Shown in pieces: positions 52,532-62,679 of a DNA stretch of 64,000 bases. A program made the translations under genes and the position numbers. Below the pieces are notes generated by a model that was given only the letters and a program-made list of their open reading frames with translations, was not told the origin of the DNA and made no database searches. The stretch's first letter is position 1; the number at the start of each line of letters is the position of its first letter. Origin of the DNA: JAENWD01 sp963837165 (GTDB lineage: Bacteria > Acidobacteriota > Vicinamibacteria > Vicinamibacterales > JAENWD01); NCBI GenBank assembly GCA_963837165.1, contig CAWIMD010000002.1, positions 1,426,001 to 1,490,000 of the forward strand, read 5' to 3'.

Positions 52532-54376
52532 TCAGGGTCCCACCGGAAGCGAACCGCGCTGATTCCGGGGTTCCGAGGGAGCCGACCGCCATCGGACCTC
52601 AAAGCGGCCAACCTGCTCTGCGTGTGCAAAGAGGCGCCGGGCCTCGGAGACGGCACCCGGCGACGGAGGGCCTGAAAAGCGTGGGGAAAGGTTCAGCACG
52701 ACAACTCGTACGTCGTTGCGTTTCCAAAGCTCTCCTCTCTCGGAGTCGGTCAACGCAGGAAGGAAGTCGAACCCGGCGCCGGCAGGGATCTGAGTCCCTG
52801 AGAGGAAATACACCTCGGGACACTCCGGAAACGCGTGAACTCCTCCCCCGTCGGAATGCTGCCGAATCAAAGAGACCACGCGCCGATACATGGACGCGTC
52901 GTGGCTGCTCACGAAAAGGCTGGCGCCCGGCAGGTCAAGTGCCGCCGGGAAGGCGGTAACCCAATCCGTGAGCCCGATGTTCCACACGTATCCCCTGTTC
53001 AGAGACACGAGCGCGAACAGCGCGAGCGCCACCAGGAACGGGATGTAGTTCGTCGCTCGCACCTGCAGGGCCTGGAGCACCATCACGGCCGTAATGAGCG
53101 CCAGCGGAGCGACGTAGCAGAAGTACACGGGAGAGGCGAATGGAAACTGGAACAGGGCCAGAAAGGCAGTCAGCGTCGCCGCGGCAAAGAGCGAGGAACT
53201 TCCCCGACGGCGCCACAGCGCAACTGATGCGAGGACCGGCACCGCACTTCCCAGCATCACAACCGAGTTCCACGACAGTTGATAGAGGGCCGTTGAACGG
53301 AAACCCGCGACGAGGAGGAGAGGAAAACAGGCCAGGACGGTGGCGGTTCGCCGCGAGTGACTGCGTCGGTCCAGGAGTGCCACCAGCGCGAGCAGTGCTG
53401 GCAGCGAGAGCCACAGCGGTGGAAAGGTCAAGGCCACCAGGGTTCCCCGTCTCCCCGGGCGCAGGAAGACGCCTTGCACCCAGTCCGCGGCGTGCACCGG
53501 CCAGTAGGCGAAAAGGAGAACGACCAGCGGGGCCACCGCAGATCCGCCCAGCAGAAGCATCCGGAGCAGCACGCGGCGGGTGCTCTGTTCAGACGTCTGC
53601 TCCCTGTACCACTCGTCAGCGAGCAGAACGCTCAGCAACGAGCCAATCGGAACCACCAGGCGCACCACGAATCCCAGGTCCATGCCGGCCAGTCCGATGA
53701 GGACAAGGCCGATCACGACCGCCGCGGAAAGACCAGCACGCAGCCACAGCGCCGACCATTCTTCTCGTGGCCCAACGCGGTACGGTCTGCCGGCCTGGTC
53801 GTGATAGGCAAGCACGAGCAGGGACGCGCCCACAAGATAGATCCCGGATTGTTTGAAGCTGCAGGCCAGACCGAGCAAGGTGCCCGCGACAGACAACCAG
53901 GCAAGACGGGCATCGTCGAAGTACCGCAGCAGGCAGAGGAGGGCCGCCGACGCGAATGAAAGGCACCACCAGCTCGGCAGGCCCGCGAAGTAGTTTGGAA
54001 ATGCCCACAGCAGCGCGATGAACGCCAGTGAGACGGCGCCCGCAGGTTGACACACCCGCCGAAAGATCGCATACCAGCAAAGCGTGGTGAGGAGCGCCAC
54101 GACGTACAAGAGCCACCGGATGTTCACGAGATCGGTCCCGACGGCCCTGAACAGGACCGCATAGAGGTAGGACAGGCCTCCCGTGTAGGGGTCCTCGAAC
54201 TGCACGTGAGGAAGCTGCCCGTTCAGGACATTCACGGCATCCAGGGCTATGGCGCCCTCGTCGTGCGGAACCCAGCCGCGGTCGACGAAGTGCAGGAGAT
54301 ACCCGGCCGACAGCACGAGCAGCAGGGCCGGAAGGAGCCTGGGCCTGGCCACTTGCCAGAGGGTTCTGATACGCAT
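52532..54376 (-). CDS. Multi-pass membrane protein, PMT/ArnT-like glycosyltransferase
   Basis: A 614-aa protein with about 11-12 hydrophobic segments and a soluble C-terminal domain of about 130 residues. The early loop GWVPHDEGAIALDAVNVLNGQ carries an acidic residue (DE) after the first helix, as in GT39/GT83-type C-mannosyl or arabinosyl transferases that use polyprenyl-phosphate sugars. DPYTGGLSYLYAVLFR in the next loop fits too. The donor and acceptor are unknown. ATG 54376 (MRIRTLWQ) is chosen; the frame extends upstream without similarity and across the divergent promoter. Divergent from the gene at 54481. Confidence 0.75.
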   Translation of the reverse strand: MRIRTLWQVARPRLLPALLLVLSAGYLLHFVDRGWVPHDEGAIALDAVNVLNGQLPHVQFEDPYTGGLSYLYAVLFRAVGTDLVNIRWLLYVVALLTTLCWYAIFRRVCQPAGAVSLAFIALLWAFPNYFAGLPSWWCLSFASAALLCLLRYFDDARLAWLSVAGTLLGLACSFKQSGIYLVGASLLVLAYHDQAGRPYRVGPREEWSALWLRAGLSAAVVIGLVLIGLAGMDLGFVVRLVVPIGSLLSVLLADEWYREQTSEQSTRRVLLRMLLLGGSAVAPLVVLLFAYWPVHAADWVQGVFLRPGRRGTLVALTFPPLWLSLPALLALVALLDRRSHSRRTATVLACFPLLLVAGFRSTALYQLSWNSVVMLGSAVPVLASVALWRRRGSSSLFAAATLTAFLALFQFPFASPVYFCYVAPLALITAVMVLQALQVRATNYIPFLVALALFALVSLNRGYVWNIGLTDWVTAFPAALDLPGASLFVSSHDASMYRRVVSLIRQHSDGGGVHAFPECPEVYFLSGTQIPAGAGFDFLPALTDSERGELWKRNDVRVVVLNLSPRFSGPPSPGAVSEARRLFAHAEQVGRFEVRWRSAPSEPRNQRGSLPVGP

Positions 54377-54480
54377 CTGGTATTCGCCGACCGCGTGCAG
54401 GTTCTCTAGACTAGTCGACGTCCCGGCGGTCTCGAGTAGCGATTTTGGATTAGAGTCCGGTCCGAGGAAAAGATCGGACG

Positions 54481-55992
54481 ATGGAAAAGCCCACGGAAGC
54501 GCGGATCGTGGAGAGCCGTCAGGGCCTCGCCCGGTTCGGGCACCCGTGGTGGGCAATCGCGGCAGCTCTCGTCGCCGGCCTTGTGTTCCGCCTCCATGGC
54601 GCCACCGGGAGTCTCTGGCTGGACGAGACGTCGACGTGGTGGTGTGTCACCGCAGGTGTCCACGAGATTGCGACGCGCGTTCGATCGTTCCAGGGGCAGA
54701 CGCCTCTTTACTATTTCGTTGCATGGGCGAGCACAGCGGTGTTCGGCCCTTCAGAGTTCGCGCTGCGGGTGCCGTCGCTCGTGGCATCGGCCTTCACAGC
54801 AGTGCTATGTGGGGCAACGGGCCACCTGCTTGCCGGACGTCGGGCTGGCATGTGGGCTGGCATATTCACGTGGCTGACCTTTGCCCAGATTCAGAGCGGC
54901 GTCAACGCGAGACCGTACGCCCTGGCCGTTCTTGGCACGAGCGTGATGATATTCGGTTACGTCGCCTCGGTGAAGACCGGCGCATGGTGGGCCCGTGCGA
55001 CATTCGCCGCCGGCGCATGCATCGAGTTCTGGGCGCACTTCCTTCTGGTTTTACCCTTCTTGGGCCTGGCGGCCGCGCACATGCTCGCGCCAGGCCTTCC
55101 GGGCCGGTACACCCGGCGCGCATTCGTATTCGATGCTCTCGCGATCTCGGCCGCTTGTGCGCCGGCGCTGCCCTACCTGATAGCAGCCGCCGCCCGCCCG
55201 CAGCACCTCACGTGGATGGCAGTTCCCCATCATTTCGAGATCGGAGCCCTCCTGGCGCCGTTCGCGCTTCCCTGGGTGATGGTGGCGGCTTCCCGGAGTG
55301 GAGAGCACGGCATCTCAGGCCTCGTGTTGGCACTCTCGGCCTCGATCCTGGGCGTCGTCCTTGCGCTCGAAGCGGGGCTGCTCGTACACGCCAATCTCGT
55401 GACGGCCCGGTACCTCGAGCCGATTGTCGTACCAGCGTCCGTCCTGGCCGGCGTCGCCATCAGCCGCCTGATTCGACGGGAAGCGGCGGTCTGTCTGGTG
55501 GCTTTCCTTGCGATCAATGGCGCCAATATCGCGCGCGCTTACGGAGCAACTGGAACGTTTTCTGGCCTCGGCGTCGAGGATTGGCGTGGCGCATCGGATC
55601 TTGTCCGCGAGGCGATCCGCACCAGCGGCAGCACAGTCGTCCTCCTTCGATCCGGGTTCGTGGAGGAGTCACTGCCCGTCCCAGGACACGCCCCACCGGC
55701 AACTCGGGCGGTGCTCGACAGCCCAGGCCGGCCCCCGCTCGACGCGTCTGTCGTCTCCTTGACCTACCGCTGGTCCGATCCCGGACGCGTGTCGTATTTC
55801 GACAACGTTGTCGCGCCGGCCATCGATGACTCGCACGCGTTCGTCCTGGTCGCACAGCACGCGGTTGACTCAGACGGCGTGTATTCGGACAACGTGCGCA
55901 GGTGGGTCGCCGAACGATTCGGCAGCGACGTCGTCGTCCGGCAACCCGGAGCGGTCGCTGGCATAGACGTCTATCTCTTTGTGCGGCCCTGA
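54481..55992 (+). CDS. GT39-family-like membrane glycosyltransferase
   Basis: A 503-aa polytopic protein. After the first helix it has GSLWLDETSTWWC, the LDE motif of PMT/GT39-type enzymes, and then RSFQGQTPLYYFVAW, with the conserved Q/TPLYY stretch. About ten membrane segments follow and a C-terminal extracytoplasmic domain of about 130 residues. Likely transfers a sugar from a polyprenyl carrier onto a surface glycan; substrate unknown. The start is ATG 54481, 104 bp from the divergent neighbour. It is convergent with the FkbM gene: stop codons are 2 bp apart. Confidence 0.8.
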   Translation: MEKPTEARIVESRQGLARFGHPWWAIAAALVAGLVFRLHGATGSLWLDETSTWWCVTAGVHEIATRVRSFQGQTPLYYFVAWASTAVFGPSEFALRVPSLVASAFTAVLCGATGHLLAGRRAGMWAGIFTWLTFAQIQSGVNARPYALAVLGTSVMIFGYVASVKTGAWWARATFAAGACIEFWAHFLLVLPFLGLAAAHMLAPGLPGRYTRRAFVFDALAISAACAPALPYLIAAAARPQHLTWMAVPHHFEIGALLAPFALPWVMVAASRSGEHGISGLVLALSASILGVVLALEAGLLVHANLVTARYLEPIVVPASVLAGVAISRLIRREAAVCLVAFLAINGANIARAYGATGTFSGLGVEDWRGASDLVREAIRTSGSTVVLLRSGFVEESLPVPGHAPPATRAVLDSPGRPPLDASVVSLTYRWSDPGRVSYFDNVVAPAIDDSHAFVLVAQHAVDSDGVYSDNVRRWVAERFGSDVVVRQPGAVAGIDVYLFVRP

Positions 55993-55993
55993 C

Positions 55994-56801
55994 TTAGGGC
56001 GTACCTCGGACCTGGTCCGCCGGTGAACCTGGAACGGCGGCCCTTAGCGGCATGAAGTACATGTTGACCAGGTCCACGTGCCAGTACTTCCCCACCAGCA
56101 CGTAACCATGCGATGCGAAGTAGTCGAGGATCGCCTGTCTCACGGCATAGTGCGACTCGATGCACACGAGCTCGGGGGCGAAGTGACGAATGTCGAACCC
56201 GGCCAGCCCCTGCGGCTCGGCGTTCTCGATGTCCATCGACATGAAGTCGATCCGGTCGAGGCCGGCGCTGCGCAGGATGCTGTCGAGCGTCAGCATCGGC
56301 ACCTGGATGGAGGTCTCGCCCAACCTGGGTGAGCCGACGTAGTTCGGGTCCGCCGACGCCAGCTCGGTCGAGCCGTTCGGGATATAGAGGGTCGTGGTCC
56401 CCGGCCGGTCGGACGCAAAGGCCTGCACGAACCGGGTGCGCGGACGAAACCGGGCGTAGTCCGCCGCAAACTGCGGCTGCGGCTCCACAGCGACGCCCGA
56501 CCATCCCAGCGCGACCTCGAGCGTGTAGGTCGTGCTGTGCTCCTTGTAGGAGCTTGCCCCGACGTCCAGGAACACTCCGCCATGCCGGTCGCGGAAGAAG
56601 TCCCGGACCAGCCACTCCTCGGCATTCTGGGACACCTTGGTGTGGTACTTGGCCTCGAATTCCCGGAGCAGGAGCGCTCCCTCGGTCGAATCCGCCCGGT
56701 CCCCGCGGCTTCGTTGTCGTCGCCGCGACCGCCAGAGCGGTGAAGATCACCAGAAGCGAAACTTCGAGGAGGTCGAACCGAGGCTTCCCAATCCGCAACA
56801 T
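55994..56801 (-). CDS. Membrane-anchored FkbM-family methyltransferase (frameshifted)
   Basis: About 268 aa when restored. ATG 56801, with ggaggcggc just upstream, starts MLRIGKPRFDLLEVSLLVIFTA, giving an N-terminal membrane anchor. An extra G in the ggg run at about 56695-56697 breaks the frame. Beyond it, the other frame reads ADSTEGALLLREFEAKYHTK, then SQNAEEWLVRDFF and the SAM-binding GGVFLDVGASSYKEHS. DFMSMDIENAEPQGL is the FkbM signature. It would methylate a sugar at the membrane face. This frameshift is at a homopolymer and not at GTAC. Convergent with 54481. Confidence 0.8.
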
Positions 56802-56850
56802 GCCGCCTCCCTGGGCTGCGAAGTGCGGGAGGATGGTAGCATGCCCGTCG

Positions 56851-58299
56851 ATGAGGCAGCAGGCTGGACACGTCGCCAGTCCCGCCGACGGGCATCGGCG
56901 ACGATGGCTGCTGGCTGGCCTTGCGGTCGCACTGGTCGCCATTCACGCCTGGCAGGCCCTCCAGCGCGCCGGGATACCGTTCCAGATCGACTACGCCGAG
57001 GGAACGGTCCTTGCGGGAGTGACGCGAGTTGTCCATGGACAGCCGCTGTATCCGGTACCAGGACCCCTCCCGTACGTGCTCTCTCCCTACGGCCCGGTCG
57101 GCTACTGGGCAGCGGCCGCCGTCGTCAAAGCTACCGGCCTGTCGCTTGCGGGCCCCAGGTTGCTCGTCATTGGTTTCGCACTCGCCGCAGCAGCGCTGCT
57201 CGTCGGCCTGACGCGGAGGATGGGAGGATCGCGTTCAGTCGGTGCGGTGTTCGCGGCGGCGTTCTTCTGTCATCCCGTTGTCTGGATCTGGCTGCCCCTG
57301 CTCCGGGTGGATCTTCCCTCCGTCGCGCTGTCGCTTGCCGGACTCTACGTGTTCGCGCGGTGGCGAAGCCTTGTGCTCGCGGCCGTGCTGTTCGTGGCTG
57401 CGGTGTTCACGAAACAGACGGCCATTGCCGCGCCGCTTGCGTGTGTGGTCGCACTCGCGCTCGAACGACAGTGGCGCTTTATAGGCATTCTTGCCGCGGA
57501 CGCGTGCGCCCTGGCCGTGCTGCTCGCCGCATCACTGGGCCCGTACGCCTACTTTCACCTGGTACTCACGCACCGTGACGCGTTCGATGTCCTCCGTTAC
57601 CTGGACAACCTGCGGATCGTCGTCGGCGGATCACTGGTGCTGCTGCTGGCCATCGCGTACGGTCTCACGGCAGGACACGGCGCACACGCGCATCGTCGCC
57701 TGGCATGGCTCTACCTGGGCACTTGCACCCTGCTCACGATCACCGCCGGCAAGGCGGGCGCCGAGACGAATCACTTCCTCGAGTGGGTTTCGGCGGCCGC
57801 GCTGCTCGGGGCGGTGTCGATGCCAGTCGCTGCTGCAGCCTGGGACCGCGGCGCCACGCTGGTGCTCGCTGCTGTGGTCGTCGTGAGTGCTGTTTCCGTC
57901 ATCGGCGCCTGGCAACGGCCGCGACGAGACGTCGACCCGGCGGCCTGCAGCGAGGCATACCGTTTCATCCGGGAGTATCCCGGGGGACCGATTCTGTCCG
58001 AGGACGTGTCGGCGCTGCTGCTCGCGGGAAAGCCCGTGGCAGTGACCGACCCGTTTGCGTACGCGCAGGTCCGTGGAGTGACCTGGGCCAAAGGAGGCCT
58101 CGAGGGTCTCGTGGCGAGGCGGTACTTCAATCTGGTGGTGGCCGGACCCGCGAGCTTCGAACCGGGTCACCGTCCCGCGCGGTGGACAAGGCGGCTCGGT
58201 GCTGAAGTGGGCCGCGAGTACCGGCTCGTGAGGTCGTTTGGATGCTCCTCCAGTCTCGGCGCGGTGTACGTCAGAGCCGGGGCCACTCCGGGCTCATGA
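56851..58299 (+). CDS. Multi-pass membrane protein, glycosyltransferase-like
   Basis: A 482-aa protein with about ten hydrophobic segments and a C-terminal soluble stretch. The first extracytoplasmic loop IPFQIDYAEGTVLAGVTRVV contains an acidic pair (DYAEG) at the place of the GT-C catalytic aspartate, and GQPLYPVPGPLPYVLSPYGP is the next loop. This matches GT-C membrane glycosyltransferases in polysaccharide clusters; the substrate is not known. Start is ATG 56851, with ATG 56833 in frame as an alternative. The TGA stop overlaps the next gene's ATG (ATGA), so the three plus-strand genes 56851-61034 form an operon. Confidence 0.75.
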   Translation: MRQQAGHVASPADGHRRRWLLAGLAVALVAIHAWQALQRAGIPFQIDYAEGTVLAGVTRVVHGQPLYPVPGPLPYVLSPYGPVGYWAAAAVVKATGLSLAGPRLLVIGFALAAAALLVGLTRRMGGSRSVGAVFAAAFFCHPVVWIWLPLLRVDLPSVALSLAGLYVFARWRSLVLAAVLFVAAVFTKQTAIAAPLACVVALALERQWRFIGILAADACALAVLLAASLGPYAYFHLVLTHRDAFDVLRYLDNLRIVVGGSLVLLLAIAYGLTAGHGAHAHRRLAWLYLGTCTLLTITAGKAGAETNHFLEWVSAAALLGAVSMPVAAAAWDRGATLVLAAVVVVSAVSVIGAWQRPRRDVDPAACSEAYRFIREYPGGPILSEDVSALLLAGKPVAVTDPFAYAQVRGVTWAKGGLEGLVARRYFNLVVAGPASFEPGHRPARWTRRLGAEVGREYRLVRSFGCSSSLGAVYVRAGATPGS

Positions 58300-59999
58300 C
58301 CGGCCCGACCAGCCCGCGCTCGACGAACCGGCGCTCGCCTCTGGCGTGGTTTGCGGTTGCATTGGCGGGATTCGCACTCTATGGCATCTGGGTGCTGGAT
58401 CCGCGGACGCTCTTCACCCTGGATGCTGCCGTGAAGCTCCTGGAAGCACAGTGTCTGCTCGACAGCGGCTTCACTTCCCTCTCGCTCTCGTATCCCGCAG
58501 CGACATTCGATCCACAGTGGCAGTTCTTCCCGTTCGTGAGCCCATGGGTCTTCCACGCGGCTGGCGGGTGGCAGGGCGTGTTCCCCAGCGCCGTCGCGGT
58601 GCTCATGGCGCCGGCGCTCGCCCTGGGCGTGTCTGGTGTCGTCGCTGTCTCGGCCCTGAGCGGCGCCGCCGTCGTCGCGTTGGTCTCGACCGCCAGCCCG
58701 GCGGCACCCCGCTGGAGCGCGCCGCTGCTCCTCGGAGCGGGGAGTTTCCTCTGGTTCTTTTCCGTCCTGCCCTGGGAGCACGCGACAGCGCTCGCGCTCT
58801 CGACGTGGGCCTGGCTGCGGTTGGTACGCTCCACGGACCCGGCGGCGGTCGCCGCCGCGGGCCTCGCAATTGGCGCTGCGACAGCGCTCCGCGACGAGTC
58901 ACTGCTGCTCGTGCCAGGGCTCCTGTGGCTGTTGTGGCGGGACCGGCGCGGCCTCAGCTCCTGGGTGACGCTCCTGGTCGCGACGTCGGCGCCTCTCGCC
59001 CTTCTCGCGATTGTGGACGTGACGGTGTTCATGCGTCCGCCCTTCGCGCACGTTGCGCATGCCGTGGACATCGCCGCACGCTGGCTCGGCACGCCGCCCG
59101 GCGTCCCGCACCGGCCCGGCTGGCCACTCTCGCGACGCTACGAAACGCTCGTGAGCGCCTGGATCGTCGGCGAGGGCGGCGCCGTTTACCCGACCGTGCT
59201 TGTCGTCGCGCTCGTGTCGATCAACCTCTGGCGAAGAACGGAGGCCGCCCGGATGGGAGTCCTCGGCATCGTGACCCTGTGCGCGGTGCAGCTCGCACAC
59301 GACCTCCGCCAGTTCCTGCCCCATCCAGACTTCCCGGCCGGCCTTCTCCGGCTCTCGCCGGTTCTGATATTCGCATTCTTGCCGTCCGCCGGCGATCAAC
59401 GGGCATCGCTCGTACGCACCGCAGGCTGGGTCACGTGTGCGGGGTTCGCCGCGGGCGTCCTGGCGTTTCTGACGACCGATGGTGGCCCCGGGTACGGCCC
59501 CCGGCTGCTGCTCCCGGTGCTGCCACTGCTCTGCATCTCCGCCTGCGAAGGCCTGTGGAGCTACCGCCGCGCGGTCGCGATTCCGTTCTGTCGAGGCATC
59601 TGGGTGGTCGGCCTGGCACTCTTCGGGGGATCGCTCGTGATGCAGTTCGGCGTGGGCATGAGGACCTTCGCCATGTTCAATCGTACCGAAGCGGCGGCGG
59701 TGCAATGGCTCGAGAGCTCGGACGAACGGGTCATCGTCCTCGACAGCGCCCTGACCGTCAGCGTCGTGGAGCCGGTCTACAGGTCGAAGCAGGTCCTGCT
59801 TGCGGACAGCCAGCGACAGACCGAGACCCTGGCGGGAGTGCTGGCACGAGCGGCCGTGCCATCTTTCCTGCTTGTCTCGAGGGAGCCAATCCAGCAGTTC
59901 ACGTTCCCATCCTATCGTCTCGACCAGTCCCTGAAGTTTGGTCACACGACGATTGCGCGCTGGGTTTCAAGTCCGACAGGAGGCACCTTGCGTCCATGA
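58296..59999 (+). CDS. Multi-pass membrane protein, glycosyltransferase-like
   Basis: A 567-aa protein with about ten to eleven membrane segments. The first loop after the N-terminal helix reads TLFTLDAAVKLLEAQ, with an acidic residue where GT-C enzymes keep the catalytic Asp, and later loops contain charged ALRDESLLLVPG. The C-terminal 100 residues are soluble and probably extracytoplasmic. No specific family was recognised beyond the general GT-C layout. ATG 58296 overlaps the upstream stop as ATGA, and its own TGA overlaps the next ATG in the same way, showing translational coupling along the operon. Confidence 0.72.
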   Translation: MTGPTSPRSTNRRSPLAWFAVALAGFALYGIWVLDPRTLFTLDAAVKLLEAQCLLDSGFTSLSLSYPAATFDPQWQFFPFVSPWVFHAAGGWQGVFPSAVAVLMAPALALGVSGVVAVSALSGAAVVALVSTASPAAPRWSAPLLLGAGSFLWFFSVLPWEHATALALSTWAWLRLVRSTDPAAVAAAGLAIGAATALRDESLLLVPGLLWLLWRDRRGLSSWVTLLVATSAPLALLAIVDVTVFMRPPFAHVAHAVDIAARWLGTPPGVPHRPGWPLSRRYETLVSAWIVGEGGAVYPTVLVVALVSINLWRRTEAARMGVLGIVTLCAVQLAHDLRQFLPHPDFPAGLLRLSPVLIFAFLPSAGDQRASLVRTAGWVTCAGFAAGVLAFLTTDGGPGYGPRLLLPVLPLLCISACEGLWSYRRAVAIPFCRGIWVVGLALFGGSLVMQFGVGMRTFAMFNRTEAAAVQWLESSDERVIVLDSALTVSVVEPVYRSKQVLLADSQRQTETLAGVLARAAVPSFLLVSREPIQQFTFPSYRLDQSLKFGHTTIARWVSSPTGGTLRP

Positions 60000-61034
60000 G
60001 CGAGTCCTCGTACGTCGTACCTCAAAGGCCGTCCAGGTCGCTACTGGCCCTTGGACAGCCGGCCTCTGCCGGTGGCCTCCTGAGCTTTGCCGCGGTCCTT
60101 GCCACCTTGACCATACTGCTGTCGCGTGCCAGTGGTGCACCGGATTATCGGGCCTTCTACGAGTCGGCCCTGAGTGCACTGCGGGGGCTCGGCTGGTACA
60201 ACCCCCGGCCGGGGGTCCTGCTGAACCTCAATCCACCCCACGTCAGCATGCTGGTGGTACCGCTCACCCTGTTCCCGTACTGGTGGTCGCTCGGACTCTG
60301 GCAGGTCGTGCAGGTCGCTTGTGTGGTCGATTCGTGTCGCCGGCTCCGGTTGCGGAATTGGCAACTCGCCGCTGCCCTCTGCTGGGTGCCGCTCTGGCTG
60401 CAGCAGGCACAGGGCCAATGGGCCGCAGTCGTGGCCTACCTTCTCGTGCGGGACCTGGAGGCCGTGCGGCGTGGCGCCTGGTTGGGTCTCGCGGTCGCAC
60501 TAAAACCGTTCCTCGGCCTCCTGCTGCTCGGAGGGCTGATGAAACGCGACTGGAGGGCCCTGGGCCGGGCCGCATCGAGCGCCATCGTGTTCGTTGGAGC
60601 GGGCATCGTACTCTGCGGGCCGGGAAGTTATGTCGAGTGGTGGAGCGCAATTCGACGAATTCCCGGCTACTCCAACACCGTGAACCTGTCGCTTGCCGGA
60701 GCATTGGAGAGAAACGGGATCGGAAATCCGTGGATCCTGCCGGTGGTTTCGCTGGTTGTCGTGCTCATCTCCCTATACTTCATGCGTGGGCGCCAGTCGA
60801 CTTGGCCGATTCTCCTCCCCGCATCGATTCTCCTGGCTCCTCTGGGCTGGCAGGTACTACGCTTGGCTCCTGCTACCTCTAGTGCCGGTGGCGTCGGCGG
60901 TGCAATGGGCCGGCCTCGCGATCATCGGTTTGCCGCAGCCGCTTGCACCCGTGGGAGCCACCGGGTTGGTCGTCGTGTGGATCGGGAGCCTCTTGTCGGA
61001 GGGGCAGCCGGCGGAGACGGAGGGGCGAAGCTAG
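59996..61034 (+). CDS. GT87-type membrane glycosyltransferase, copy a (frameshifted)
   Basis: About 345 aa when restored. GT87/DUF2029 features: APDYRAFYESALSALRG near residue 45, LLNLNPPHVSMLVVPLTLF, and AVALKPFLGLLLL with the conserved KP. At about 60853-60854 (caggtactac) one extra base breaks the frame inside the last conserved helix. Restored it reads LAPLGW-x-YYAWLLLPLVPVA and ends at 61034. The paralogue at 62680 is broken at the same GW-x-YY position. ATG 59996 overlaps the upstream stop (ATGA). The 3' end overlaps the convergent sulfatase-like gene by 4 bp. Confidence 0.78.
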
Positions 61035-62590
61035 TGCACACGGTCGACGGATTCGCCACTCGCCGGAATGAATCTGTAGGCACCGTCGAACGACACGAGG
61101 TAGCCGCGATCCGGCAGATGAGCCAGACGCGCGCCGAAATATCGCCTGAAGATCTCCCGATATACGTTGACCAGGCTGCGCATCGGCTGACCCGGCAGGC
61201 CGCCGTCCGCCCAGTGGATCGCCAGGAGCACCGGTAACACGTCTTCACCATCGGCCGGCGATGGACGTGTCGGATCGAGGTCGAACCGCGTGTTGTGGTC
61301 CCCGTGGATGATCACAATCGCCTCACGCCCGGCCGCGCGGGAAGCGGCGATGAGGTGAACGCCGGCCGCCAGTGCTCTCTGGAAGACATATCGCGCCTGC
61401 GCCGTGTAGCGCGCCTTGAACTCCCTCGGGGTACCGGGGTAGGCGCTGCCTGCGCCCATGGAGAAGGGAAATCTGGGCGTCAACGCCTCCCCGCTGGTCC
61501 CGAGGACGAATGGGGGATGCGGTGCCAGCACGTGAGCCAGCACGAATACCGGCTGCTCTGGAGGAACGTACCCGTCCAGCGCGTCGAAGGTGGACAGAAT
61601 CCGGCGACGGTGGGGGCCATACTCCAGGCCGCCGAGGCCGACGTGTCTCAGCGGCGTCATGGCGACCACGTTCATCTCGAATTCGCCGAACAGTGTCGGT
61701 GCGCAGTGACACTCGTCGGCGCCTTCCAGGGCCTCGGTTGCCGAGTAGTTCGCCCCGAACACGGTGATGCGATAGCCCAGGCGCTTCAACGACGCCATCG
61801 TGGCATTCCGCGACACCAGTTCGTGCAGGGGCCTCAACGAACGGCTGGCGCCCATCACCGGAACCAGCGGGTCGAGGTAGTTCATGTTCAGCATCGACGG
61901 GAGCGATTGCGAGGTCACGTCGTAGTTGGCGCGCGCATCGGACACGACCTCGAACCCGGCAGCATTGAGCTGTCGCTCGATCGGGCCGACATCGACGTCC
62001 CACCGGCTGCGGAGGTAGTCCGGCCGCCCGAAGCTGTCGAGCAGGATCTGGTAGATGTCGGGTGGGTGAGCCGGGTCGGCCAACGGATCGGGGAGCGCGC
62101 GAACCTGCTGGACCGCGGCCATGACGTCGGGAGTCAGCGGCCGCGGCAGCGCGGCATACGCGACGATCGCGATCTCGAGCCCGGCGAGCACCAGGGCCAT
62201 CGAGCGAGCGGCCGATGCGACCGCGGCAACGAGCCGGTACGGCCCCCACAAGAGCGACCCGCTCAGGATAGCGCCCGCCAGGCTGAATGCAACAGCGGGC
62301 TTCCCGGGGGCGACCGCAACGGCGGCGGCAAATGCCACGCCAAGGGCAGCCTGTGTCGAAAGCAGTCGTTGGTCCGCTGCACCGAGTGCAACGAGGGCGG
62401 TGACGATGACGAAACTGAGGGCCGCCAGGACAGTGGCGGGAGCAAGCTCTGAAACGAAAGGGACGGGAAGGACGCCAGTGGCCAGGACCACGACGACCGC
62501 CACCGGCAACAGCCAGAACGGAAGGGCAAGAAGCCACGCAGCCCAGGTCGCCTTCTTCATCACTGAGAAGTCATACAACGGGATCGTCAT
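61031..62590 (-). CDS. Sulfatase-superfamily membrane protein
   Basis: A 519-aa protein with about five N-terminal membrane helices (residues about 12-190) and an extracytoplasmic alkaline-phosphatase-fold domain. Motifs: DIYQILLDSFGRPD at the first metal site, NYDVTSQSLPSMLNMNYLD with the likely Ser/Thr nucleophile, APHPPFVLG, and IVIIHGDHNTRFD with the DH metal ligands. It resembles the gene at 36560 in layout and many motifs. Transfer of a phospho-group to the glycan is possible; true sulfatase activity is unlikely because no CxPSR motif is seen. Start ATG 62590, or ATG 62560. Confidence 0.8.
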   Translation of the reverse strand: MTIPLYDFSVMKKATWAAWLLALPFWLLPVAVVVVLATGVLPVPFVSELAPATVLAALSFVIVTALVALGAADQRLLSTQAALGVAFAAAVAVAPGKPAVAFSLAGAILSGSLLWGPYRLVAAVASAARSMALVLAGLEIAIVAYAALPRPLTPDVMAAVQQVRALPDPLADPAHPPDIYQILLDSFGRPDYLRSRWDVDVGPIERQLNAAGFEVVSDARANYDVTSQSLPSMLNMNYLDPLVPVMGASRSLRPLHELVSRNATMASLKRLGYRITVFGANYSATEALEGADECHCAPTLFGEFEMNVVAMTPLRHVGLGGLEYGPHRRRILSTFDALDGYVPPEQPVFVLAHVLAPHPPFVLGTSGEALTPRFPFSMGAGSAYPGTPREFKARYTAQARYVFQRALAAGVHLIAASRAAGREAIVIIHGDHNTRFDLDPTRPSPADGEDVLPVLLAIHWADGGLPGQPMRSLVNVYREIFRRYFGARLAHLPDRGYLVSFDGAYRFIPASGESVDRVH

Positions 62591-62679
62591 CCAGACGTTG
62601 CCTGGTGGAGTATACGGCCGAAGCACCGTGCTACGATTCGCGGCCGGTGCCCGATGGATGTCGCAGAGCTCCTTGGTCA